Positions 29,857 through 36,913 of a stretch of DNA of 36,913 nucleotides are shown here, one piece after another. The stretch lies in the NCBI GenBank assembly GCA_031281945.1, contig JAITER010000002.1, positions 1-36,913 of the forward strand, in the 5' to 3' direction. Position 1 is the stretch's first letter. Every line of letters starts with the position of its first letter. This stretch comes from Spirochaetaceae bacterium (lineage in GTDB: Bacteria; Spirochaetota; Spirochaetia; Treponematales; Breznakiellaceae). The translations under genes and the position numbers were made by a program. Under the pieces are notes generated by a model that was given only the letters and a program-made list of their open reading frames with translations, was not told the DNA's origin and ran no database searches.

Positions 29857-29930
29857 GCGCCTGTAGCTCATCTGGATAGAGCAACGGCCTTCGAAGCCGT
29901 AGGCGGCACGTTCGAGTCGTGTCAGGCGCA
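29857..29930 (+). tRNA. tRNA-Arg (anticodon TCG)
   Basis: The acceptor arm GCGCCTG pairs with CAGGCGC. The D arm is GCTC/GAGC, and the anticodon stem ACGGC/GCCGT surrounds the loop CTTCGAA. The T arm GCACG/CGTGT carries TTCGAGT, and the discriminator is A. TCG reads CGA codons (Arg). CCA is not encoded. A T-run with GCGC follows and may end the transcript. Confidence 0.95.
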
Positions 29931-30017
29931 TTTTTTGCGCTTTTGTTTGGAAGCGGGTTAAGCGGCGCGCGATTTTGTGCGGCGCCCGTAAAGCCGGCGA
30001 AAAGACGCCGTTAAAGA

Positions 30018-31565
30018 TTAACACGAATAGTAAAGCTTCTTGTCAAAAACTTCATCCAGTTGCTGGTTGGATGAAAAAACCGCGCCTATTAAAACCTGCG
30101 CGAAAATAACGCCGTTTTCTTTAAAGCGCTTTATTTTTAAAAGCGCGTCTTCCTGTAGCGAAGGCATAATAAAATCCGAAATTACAAGTACGTCCGCGTT
30201 TTTATAATCCTCTGTTTCCAAAACTTCCAGCGCCATATTAAAAGCATACGAGGCGTCCGTTCCGCCGTAAAAACTGTTGGAAAGAAAATCAGTTAAAGCG
30301 TCCGCGTTACGTTCAAAATCTGTAAGTTCAACGGCGCGGGCGTCAATCGCAAACGAAATAAGATAGCATTTGCGTTCCCCGGAAAGCGCCATTTTAAGCA
30401 AAGCAAAGCAAAGCGATTTTGCGACTGTTTCTGGAACGCCTTTCATGGAACCGCTTGTATCAACGCAAATTATAAACGGCCCTGAAGCGTTTTCGTCTTT
30501 AAAATCCAAAGAGGCGGTTGTATATATATTTTTTATTTTATAATTTAAAAGTTTTTTTTCAATCAATTTTTCATAAAAAATAAAAGAGCATTCTTCATCA
30601 GTCAAAAAAACAGTCTCAACCGGTAAAACTCTCGAAAGCTCTCCGCCAAGGCAAATGCCGTCCAATTCTACACCGTATTGTTTTTTTACGACTTTCTTTT
30701 TTTGCATAATTTCTTTTCTGGAACGCCCAAAACTTTTTGAAAGCTCCTGTAAAGCGCCGTCATTCTTGTAAAAATCTGACGCTTTTTCCAGAGCGTTAAC
30801 AGCGCTTTTTGTAAAAACACAACGAGCCGAATTAAATATTTTTTGTGTTGATGATGCGCTTAATCCTAATATATGCGAAGCGGATTTAAAATCCATAATT
30901 TTTTGTTCAAGTTCTTTAAAAAATATACGCGCTCTCTGTAAAATGAATTCTTTTTTCCATTGCAAAATTCTTTCTTTTAAAGCCGCGCTCCATTTTTCCG
31001 TAAAAACTTCCAGCACGGCCCCAAAACTCCATTCTTCGCGTCTGAAATTACAATTTATTTTTACAAAATCCGCATTTAAATTTTTACGATTTGTTGCACA
31101 TAATGATTCTAAAAATAATTTTTCATAAAATGAACAGTCTATTTTGTCTTTTTCATAATATAATTCTATATGCGACTTAAAACCGCTCCAAAATCCCATA
31201 AAATCATTTATTGCGGCGCCTTTACATTCGTTAATCATTTGCAGTTCGTATTCGTAGGGATTGGTTTCTTTTTCAAATTTATTTTCAGCGTCTTCCATAA
31301 AATTAATAATCTCGCCCAGCACAGACAGTTCCAGGCCGGAAACATCAGGTGTAAGGCCGTTTTCAAAGCCGCCGCCGCCTTCAAACGCGGCGCTTAACAC
31401 TTGCTCCCAAAGCCGGAAGTCTTCATGCGAAAATGGCGGAAGCTTTTTTTTATCTCCGGTTAGGAGCGCAAACAGTCCGGTTACAAGCCTTTCCCTGTCT
31501 TTCCGAATTCCAATAGGCGAGAATTCAGTAAATTGCCAAAACGCGCTTAACGCCTGATTATTCAT
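30018..31565 (-). CDS. viaA: VWA-domain protein, ViaA-like
   Basis: 515 residues, similar to ViaA of E. coli. The C-terminal third is a von Willebrand A domain with a full MIDAS start (ICVDTSGSMKG) and the later GGTDASYAF and VLVISDF. The N-terminal two thirds are helical. ViaA works with the MoxR-type ATPase RavA, and here the ravA gene lies directly upstream with a 4-bp ATGA overlap. It is the last gene of the tig-clpP-clpX-ravA-viaA run. A short GGCG/CGCC hairpin lies just past the stop. Confidence 0.85.
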   Translation of the reverse strand: MNNQALSAFWQFTEFSPIGIRKDRERLVTGLFALLTGDKKKLPPFSHEDFRLWEQVLSAAFEGGGGFENGLTPDVSGLELSVLGEIINFMEDAENKFEKETNPYEYELQMINECKGAAINDFMGFWSGFKSHIELYYEKDKIDCSFYEKLFLESLCATNRKNLNADFVKINCNFRREEWSFGAVLEVFTEKWSAALKERILQWKKEFILQRARIFFKELEQKIMDFKSASHILGLSASSTQKIFNSARCVFTKSAVNALEKASDFYKNDGALQELSKSFGRSRKEIMQKKKVVKKQYGVELDGICLGGELSRVLPVETVFLTDEECSFIFYEKLIEKKLLNYKIKNIYTTASLDFKDENASGPFIICVDTSGSMKGVPETVAKSLCFALLKMALSGERKCYLISFAIDARAVELTDFERNADALTDFLSNSFYGGTDASYAFNMALEVLETEDYKNADVLVISDFIMPSLQEDALLKIKRFKENGVIFAQVLIGAVFSSNQQLDEVFDKKLYYSC

Positions 31566-33196
31566 GCCACAACTGTTTTTTTATCCGGTATATTTAAATA
31601 AAAATTTTGCAATTCGTGAATTTCAAGTTTTATTTTCTCCAGTTCTTTTTTTGTTTCTCGTATATGTTCATCAATAAAGTATGAATATTCTGTTTTTACA
31701 AAAAGATTTTTTGTTTCTTTGCCGTGTTTTTTTTCATAACGCCGCAATTTTTCTTCCATATCGGCTAAAAAATTAAAAAAACAACTGGTTTTTTTATCAA
31801 AAATATTCTTTTCTTTTTCTGTCAAAGAGCGAGTTACGCGATATTTATTTCCGGTTGTGATTGTATGTATTTTTACGCTTTTTCCGTTAACTTCAATTAC
31901 AAAAGCGTCGTCTGTTTTTTTTATGGATGCGGTTCTTTCCAAAGCGCAACATAGTTCCAGGTCGTCTCCGTGCGAAGTAAAAGAATCCATGCCGTTTTTA
32001 AAAAGCATGTTTCTGTTTTGATTTAGATAGCCGGTTTTTACGGGAATTCGTTTATAGACAGCGCATTCTTTAGCGGCATATTCAAGTAAATAATAATCAT
32101 CCTGCTTTATGTATAGTTCATTTCCAGATTCAGCGTCCATAAAAGAATAATATTTACCTTTCTTATGTGCTATTGTTTTGCGTGAATCTTCGGTTTTTAT
32201 GGTTAATTCCACAATGTTGTTTTTTAAAAGATATATTTCGCGCCGTATATTTTGTATATCATTTGATGAAATAATCGCGTCATTAATCATTGTTTTTTGC
32301 AGAATTTCTTTTGTTTTATCAATTTCTTCTTTGCGAGTCCAAATGCAATACTCGCATAAAAAGCAGTCGACAAGGTTCGCCTCACGCCTTCCGTTAAGGT
32401 GCGCCGAGGTTTTTATAATATGCGCGATTTTACGCCATCTTCTATCACTAATGTATATTTTTTTATTATCTTCTAAATTTGTATTATAATCGTTTATATT
32501 TTCTTTTAGTTTAATTAAAAAATCTAATACGTAATCAGACAGTTTTACTAAAGATATTTCTTTTTTCCATCTATCAAACTCTTCAGCGCCTATTTTATTT
32601 GTTACATAAGCCGAATCTATCGATATTTCTTTCAAATTAAGCATTTTTTTAAATGCCAAAACGTCTTTAACGCCTTCTACGTTAACGCGGATTAAAAACC
32701 TGTCCCATAACGCTTCAAGGCCTTCTTCTTTGGGCGGTTCGTTGGACGCTGAAACCAAAAGTTTTAGCGGCGTGATCTCATCTACGCCGCCGTTTCTAAA
32801 AATCTTCTCGTTTATAACGGTAAGTATGCTGTTTGCTATAGCGCTGCCGGCCTTCCATATTTCATCCAAAAATACGAAGTCCGCTTTCGGCAAGAAGCCG
32901 TCCGTAAGGCGCTCGTATTTTCCTTCGTCTTTTAATTTTTGAATTGAAACAGGGCCGAATATCTCATCCGGCGTACTAAACTGATTTATTAAATATTCAA
33001 ATGAAGATGCGTTTTCAAAAGCATATTTCAAACGGCGGCATACAAGGCTTTTCGCCGTTCCGGGCGGCCCAAGCAAAAAAACATTTTCTCCGGCGGCGCT
33101 GGCCAACAAACAAAGCCTAACAATTTCTTCTTTTTCGAAAAGGCCTTGATTTAATTCTTTTAAAATTGAGGCGATTTTATTTTTTGGGGAAATCAC
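31562..33196 (-). CDS. ravA: MoxR-family AAA+ ATPase, RavA-like
   Basis: 544 residues from a GTG at 33196. Walker A GPPGTAKS is at 43-50, Walker B is FVFLDEIW, and sensor 1 is LLVSASNEPP. The LALLARA-like region follows, then coiled segments to the end. RavA-type ATPases remodel metal- or respiratory-enzyme complexes with ViaA. The distance to clpX is 15 nt. The C-terminal half is longer and more charged than the E. coli version and contains few conserved motifs. Confidence 0.85.
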   Translation of the reverse strand: MISPKNKIASILKELNQGLFEKEEIVRLCLLASAAGENVFLLGPPGTAKSLVCRRLKYAFENASSFEYLINQFSTPDEIFGPVSIQKLKDEGKYERLTDGFLPKADFVFLDEIWKAGSAIANSILTVINEKIFRNGGVDEITPLKLLVSASNEPPKEEGLEALWDRFLIRVNVEGVKDVLAFKKMLNLKEISIDSAYVTNKIGAEEFDRWKKEISLVKLSDYVLDFLIKLKENINDYNTNLEDNKKIYISDRRWRKIAHIIKTSAHLNGRREANLVDCFLCEYCIWTRKEEIDKTKEILQKTMINDAIISSNDIQNIRREIYLLKNNIVELTIKTEDSRKTIAHKKGKYYSFMDAESGNELYIKQDDYYLLEYAAKECAVYKRIPVKTGYLNQNRNMLFKNGMDSFTSHGDDLELCCALERTASIKKTDDAFVIEVNGKSVKIHTITTGNKYRVTRSLTEKEKNIFDKKTSCFFNFLADMEEKLRRYEKKHGKETKNLFVKTEYSYFIDEHIRETKKELEKIKLEIHELQNFYLNIPDKKTVVA

Positions 33197-33211
33197 AAGA
33201 CGCCCCCAAAA

Positions 33212-34453
33212 TTAGGCAGTTTTCTTTTCCATTGTTTTGATTTCCGGTAATGCCATTTTTTCTACAGCTTCTTTTGTAATTTCAACACGTTTTTTACCCG
33301 GTATTGAAGGCAATTCAAACATTATTTCCGTCATCAGGCGTTCCATAATAGCCCTAAGCCCGCGCGCTCCGGTTTTTTGTTTAATAGCGGTAGCCGCGAT
33401 GGAATCAATGGCTTCTTCTGTAAAATCAAGTTCAACATCATCGTAAGCAAGGGAAGCCTTATATTGTTTAACAATTGAGTTATGCGGTTCTGTGATTATG
33501 CGTTTTAAGTCTTCGTGCTTCAGTTCTTCAAGACAGACCGATATGGGAAGCCGCCCTATAAATTCAGGTATCATTCCGTAACGGATAAGGTCGTCGGGAT
33601 GAAGGTGTTTAAATAATTCCTTTGCGGATATGTTTTTTACAAAAGAATCAGCGCCAAAACCAAGCGGATGTTCTACAACGCGGTTTTCTATGTATTTATC
33701 AAGACCTACGAAAGCGCCGCCGCATATAAACAAAATATTCGTGGTGTCTATGCGCAATAATTCCTGATTCGGATGTTTTCGCCCGCCTTGAGGCGGCACC
33801 GACGCCACGGTTCCTTCAATGATTTTTAACAAAGCCTGCTGAACGCCTTCGCCGGAAACATCGCGTGTAATTGAAACATTTTCGCCCTTGCGCCCTATTT
33901 TATCAATTTCGTCAATATACACTATACCGCGCTCCGCGCTTTCTATGTTGCCGCCGGCATTCTGTATCAATTTTAGCAGTATGTTTTCAACATCTTCGCC
34001 TACATACCCGGCTTCCGTCAACGTAGTGGCGTCTACAAGCGCAAATGGCACGCGGAGTTTTTTTGCGAGAGTTTTCGCAAGAAGCGTTTTTCCGGTTCCT
34101 GTAGGGCCTATTAAAAGGACGTTGGATTTCTCGATTTCCACATCGTTGCGTCCGGCGGGGTTCGCTATACGCTTATAATGATTGTACACAGCTACAGAAA
34201 GCGCTTTTTTCGCCTCGTCCTGACCTATGATGTATTGGTCTAAATACTCTTTTATTTCTTTGGGACGCGGGATTTCGGCGGAAAAATCAAAAAAATCCGA
34301 ATCGCCTTCCGCAAGTATTTTTGCGCATACTTCAATACATTCACCACATATATATAAATCTGACGGACCCGCGATAAGGCGTTTGGTCATATCCTGACTT
34401 TTACCGCAAAAAGAGCAGATGCGGTCGGAATCCTTACTTCGTAACTTTGCCAT
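33212..34453 (-). CDS. clpX: ATP-dependent Clp protease ATPase subunit ClpX
   Basis: 413 residues, a standard length. The unfoldase feeds tagged proteins to ClpP. The zinc finger has Cys13, Cys16, Cys36 and Cys39. Walker A GPTGTGKT is at 116-123, Walker B is [11 protein letters not shown], and EFIGRLP marks the sensor region. The ClpP-docking loop is LGF (PLGFGAD) in place of the more common IGF. The start codon lies inside clpP (20-bp overlap), so the two subunits are translationally coupled. Confidence 0.97.
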   Translation of the reverse strand: MAKLRSKDSDRICSFCGKSQDMTKRLIAGPSDLYICGECIEVCAKILAEGDSDFFDFSAEIPRPKEIKEYLDQYIIGQDEAKKALSVAVYNHYKRIANPAGRNDVEIEKSNVLLIGPTGTGKTLLAKTLAKKLRVPFALVDATTLTEAGYVGEDVENILLKLIQNAGGNIESAERGIVYIDEIDKIGRKGENVSITRDVSGEGVQQALLKIIEGTVASVPPQGGRKHPNQELLRIDTTNILFICGGAFVGLDKYIENRVVEHPLGFGADSFVKNISAKELFKHLHPDDLIRYGMIPEFIGRLPISVCLEELKHEDLKRIITEPHNSIVKQYKASLAYDDVELDFTEEAIDSIAATAIKQKTGARGLRAIMERLMTEIMFELPSIPGKKRVEITKEAVEKMALPEIKTMEKKTA

Positions 34454-35051
34454 CTTCCTGCCTCTTTAAGATTTTATCTACAATGCCATAAGCGACGGCT
34501 TCCTCAGCCGTCATATAAAAATCACGCTCCATATCCACCGCGACTTTGTCGCGCTGATTCCCGGTGTGTTTTACAAAATAGTCAATAGTAAGTTTTTTTA
34601 GGCGCAAGATTTCACGCGCCTGTATCCCTATATCCATGGCCTGCCCTTCGGCGCCGCCCCAAGGCTGGTGTATCAAAACGCGGGAAGAAGGAAGGGCCGT
34701 ACGTTTACCCGCCGAGCCGGCCGTAAGAATTAACGCCGCCATGCTCGCCGCCTGTCCTACGCAAATGGTCTGCACATTGCTTTTTAAATATTGCATAGTA
34801 TCGTAAATGGCGAGTCCTGCTGTTACCGACCCGCCTGGGGAATTTATATACAGGTTTATGTCTTTTTCCGAGTCTTGCCCGTCCAGAAAAAGGAGCTGGG
34901 CTACAACCAAATCGGCGGAAATATCGTTAATTTCGCCATCCAAAAAAATAATACGATCTTTTAATAACCTGGAATAAATGTCGTAGGAACGCTCGCCGGA
35001 TCCCGATTGTTCTATAACAAAAGGGACCAAATTATTCATTTTTTCGTTCAT
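34434..35051 (-). CDS. clpP: ATP-dependent Clp protease proteolytic subunit
   Basis: 205 residues. The serine protease triad is visible as Ser103 (GQAASMAA), His128 (LIHQPWGG) and Asp177 (MERDFYM). [20 protein letters not shown] is the oxyanion-side signature. It forms the barrel that ClpX caps. It lies 9 nt after tig and overlaps clpX, giving the common tig-clpP-clpX order. Confidence 0.97.
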   Translation of the reverse strand: MNEKMNNLVPFVIEQSGSGERSYDIYSRLLKDRIIFLDGEINDISADLVVAQLLFLDGQDSEKDINLYINSPGGSVTAGLAIYDTMQYLKSNVQTICVGQAASMAALILTAGSAGKRTALPSSRVLIHQPWGGAEGQAMDIGIQAREILRLKKLTIDYFVKHTGNQRDKVAVDMERDFYMTAEEAVAYGIVDKILKRQEDGKVTK

Positions 35052-35060
35052 AATTACAAG

Positions 35061-36407
35061 CTAACCATTTCCTGGAATAATATCAAGATAATTAAGTTTT
35101 TTACCCTGCTTAATAGTATTTTTCCCAAGAAGAACGTCCTCAACCCTTTTTAAAAGGGTCATTTCTTTAAATGAATCCATGGCGTCTTTGGTTTGGTAAT
35201 ATTCTTTTATTTCTTTTGCTTCCATTCTGAGGGTTTCCGAGAGCTCTTCAAATTCTTTTTCAATATCGGAATCGTTTAAACTTAACGCGAAAACTTCTTT
35301 AAGTTTGTTTAATATAAGAGCCGTTTGAACGGACTTGTAAACCTCGCCGCGCATATTTTCCACCAATTGATTGTCGCTAAAAGCGATTTTGGCGATTTTC
35401 TCGTCGTTTTGACCCATCATCGCGTAAGCGTTGCGCAACCGGTTGTATATTTCGTTGCGTATCATTGTTTCCGGTATTTCAAACTTGTTTGCTTCGCATA
35501 TTTTTTCTAAAAGAGCGTCTACTTTTTTGCGCCGCAGTTCAGCGCTCAGTTTTGCGGAAAGAGTTTTTTTTATGCTGTCTTTAAGATCCTGCAAGGTTTT
35601 AAATTTGTCGCTTACATCTTGCGCAAGATCATCATCTAAATCAGGTAGTTTTTTTTCTTTTACCGATTTAATTTTAACCCATATTTTTTTTGTTTTTCCG
35701 GCTAGCTCCTGGTTTTCAAAATCCGCCGGGTATGTTTTTTCAATTGTTTTTTCTTCGTTTTGTTTAAGGCCTTTTAATTCATCATCAAACTTGTATAAAT
35801 TTAAGCCGGAACCAACCGTAAAAGTAAAATCTTCGCGTTTGTCCCCATCGGCCTTGCCGTCTTCTCCAAGCTCGCGGTAATCGATGGTTATTACATCGCC
35901 GTTTTCAATTTGCGCGTCGCTTTCTTTGTCCAAAACTATGGCGTTGCGTTCACGAACCGCTTCCAGCTCTCTTAGCAAATCGTCTTCAGTAAGCTCCGCC
36001 TCGTCCGCCGTCACCTCGAAGCCTTCGTATTTTTCAACGCTAACCAGCGGCTGCACATCGTAAGTAACGCTAAAAACAAAATCAGTCTCGACGTCCAGGG
36101 TTGGAGAGCCTTCAACCTGCGGGTCGGAAATCGGCTTTATATCCTGCGGTAAATCTTCCGCTTCTATAGTTTGAAGCGTCGCTTCCCGAATCATGTCGTT
36201 TGTTATTTGCTCCCGCAAAACATTTTTGAACTTTTGTTCAATAATATTTACCGGAACTTTGCCTTTTCTAAAGCCTTTAATTTGAATTTCTTTGGCTATT
36301 TCGCAAAGGGATTTTTTATAAAATTCACGAACGTCTTCGTTTTTAACGGTAAAAGTAAGTTTTACAGCCGATTTTTCCAGTTTAGTAATTTCTTTGGTAA
36401 AATTCAC
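35061..36407 (-). CDS. tig: Trigger factor
   Basis: 448 residues. This ribosome-bound chaperone and prolyl isomerase has the ribosome-docking signature GFRKGKVP at 45-52. The FKBP-type domain begins NGDVITIDYRELGEDG, and the C-terminal part is a long helical chaperone domain. The start is GTG with AAGGA 6 nt upstream. tRNA-Gly lies 65 bp upstream on the same strand and probably shares a transcript. Confidence 0.95.
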   Translation of the reverse strand: MNFTKEITKLEKSAVKLTFTVKNEDVREFYKKSLCEIAKEIQIKGFRKGKVPVNIIEQKFKNVLREQITNDMIREATLQTIEAEDLPQDIKPISDPQVEGSPTLDVETDFVFSVTYDVQPLVSVEKYEGFEVTADEAELTEDDLLRELEAVRERNAIVLDKESDAQIENGDVITIDYRELGEDGKADGDKREDFTFTVGSGLNLYKFDDELKGLKQNEEKTIEKTYPADFENQELAGKTKKIWVKIKSVKEKKLPDLDDDLAQDVSDKFKTLQDLKDSIKKTLSAKLSAELRRKKVDALLEKICEANKFEIPETMIRNEIYNRLRNAYAMMGQNDEKIAKIAFSDNQLVENMRGEVYKSVQTALILNKLKEVFALSLNDSDIEKEFEELSETLRMEAKEIKEYYQTKDAMDSFKEMTLLKRVEDVLLGKNTIKQGKKLNYLDIIPGNG

Positions 36408-36472
36408 TATAATTCCTTGTTTGATGCGGAGCGAGCCGCTGTTTATGAGAGCCGGGCGGTGCGCCGGCTTTT

Positions 36473-36544
36473 AGCGGGAAACGGGAGTCGGACCCGCGAC
36501 ATCCACCTTGGCAAGGTGGCGCTCTACCACTGAGCTATTCCCGC
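36473..36544 (-). tRNA. tRNA-Gly (anticodon GCC)
   Basis: On the minus strand the acceptor arm GCGGGAA pairs with TTCCCGC. The D arm is GCTC/GAGC, and the anticodon stem CCACC/GGTGG surrounds the loop TTGCCAA. The T arm carries TCCGACT, and the discriminator is U as usual for Gly. GCC reads GGC and GGT, which suits a genome with glycine-rich surface proteins. CCA is not encoded. Confidence 0.95.
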
Positions 36545-36565
36545 GATTTCAAGTACAAAAAGCAA

Positions 36566-36592
36566 TCTATAGGAGGTTAAAAAAAAAGTCAA
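36566..36592 (-). promoter_or_regulatory. Promoter for tRNA-Gly and tig
   Basis: On the minus strand TTGACT (36592-36587) and TATAGA (36571-36566) with a short 15-nt spacer that contains a T-run. The start would be about 15 nt before the tRNA. Confidence 0.45.
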
Positions 36593-36715
36593 GGTGTTTG
36601 CCGGTTCTCATAACAAATAGGACGGTTGCAGGATGTGAATGTGTAAGCCCAGAATAGAGGAAAAATCGGCGGGGGTCAAGAAACTGGGAGCGGCGTGAGG
36701 CCTGTAGAAATGGTG
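36593..36715. other. Region between tRNA-Gly and the IS tail
   Basis: About 120 bases with no gene. The outer border of the insertion sequence probably falls here but cannot be fixed from one copy. Confidence 0.4.
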
Positions 36716-36844
36716 TTTATACAGCCGTTCGTCAACGGCTTCAGAAAGTTCCTTAGGAACCGCGCTAAAATAAAATGTTTAACATTTTATTTTTATTGCT
36801 TACGCAATAAAGGAACAGCATGACCATTTTGGTCATGCTGTTCC
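36716..36844 (-). mobile_element. IS200/IS605-type right end with hairpin array, candidate omega RNA
   Basis: Five hairpins stand in a row: GCCGTT/AACGGC (36724-36739), GTTCC/GGAAC (36748-36760), AAAATAAAATGTT/AACATTTTATTTT (36767-36793), TATTGC/GCAATA (36794-36809), and GGAACAGCATGACC/GGTCATGCTGTTCC (36812-36844), the last overlapping the tnpB stop. TnpB guide RNAs of this class overlap the 3' end of tnpB and extend to the right end of the element, so this is the expected place. The border is not defined. Confidence 0.6.
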
Positions 36845-36913
36845 CGCACGAGTCCTCACATTCATAGGCGCGTAATTGTAATCAAGACATTCCTTCCCGA
36901 TGGACGTAACGCC
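36833..36913 (-). CDS. tnpB: TnpB-like RNA-guided nuclease, C-terminal 26 residues only
   Basis: The gene continues beyond the window. The visible end reads GVTSIGKECLDYNYAPMNVR and then TRAGTA before TGA at 36835-36833. A C-terminal tail with GGVTS and RAGTA is typical of IS1341/IS605-family TnpB proteins. The catalytic domains lie outside the window, so activity cannot be judged. Confidence 0.6.
   Translation of the reverse strand, partial: GVTSIGKECLDYNYAPMNVRTRAGTA

Noticed and set aside
29535-29961. Two plus-strand frames before tRNA-Arg
   Set aside because: They translate repeat copies J and K and the tRNA itself.

Overview
The window looks like a chromosome segment from a spirochaete, most plausibly a termite-gut-type acetogenic Treponema. 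This assignment is an inference. It rests on Wood-Ljungdahl genes (acsD, acsC, acsE), a DUF4954 protein, CarD next to IspD, large glycine-rich lipoproteins, and a tig-clpP-clpX operon extended by a ravA-viaA pair. Ribosomal and Clp genes are conserved and intact. The accessory stretches are AT-rich and full of repeats.

Layout. 1-4511: the 3' part of one glycine-rich surface protein gene and a complete 1002-residue lipoprotein that ends in the same domain. 4628-5635: rpsL-rpsG with a clear promoter and terminator. 5781-9125: a TRAP transporter (dctP, terminator, dctQ, dctM). 9149-9221: tRNA-Thr. 9459-12809 (minus): acsD-acsC-acsE, the corrinoid methyl-transfer arm of the acetyl-CoA pathway, with its promoter and terminator. 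12990-14857: gene remnants, a broken PGN_0703-type restriction endonuclease gene, and two attC-like sites on the plus strand. 15207-17462: a sigma-region-4-like protein, a P-loop protein, and carD-ispD. 17991-20724: three minus-strand cassettes, each a small AT-rich gene followed by an attC-like site, mixed with repeats. 20830-25442: FMN-binding lipoprotein, DUF6941, DUF4954, TM2 protein and a one-domain RibF. 25595-29405: surface-glycan-type genes (glycosyltransferase, methyltransferase, acyltransferase) with three 14-15 nt poly-C/G tracts and a 236-bp direct repeat. 29857: tRNA-Arg. 30018-36544 (minus): tRNA-Gly, tig, clpP, clpX, ravA, viaA. 36700-36913: the 3' end of an IS200/IS605-type tnpB with a hairpin-rich tail.

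Three layers of genome plasticity stand out. First, a family of about 112-bp three-hairpin elements has 11 copies here. One sits inside the restriction endonuclease gene, and removing exactly 112 bp restores one open frame. Second, five attC-like sites each lie just 3' of a small gene, as in an integron cassette array without a visible integrase. Third, homopolymer tracts at the 5' ends of glycan genes look like phase-variation switches. The exact-excision case and the cassette pattern are the strongest candidates for something undescribed.

All family assignments come from reading motifs in the translated sequence. No database search was run.
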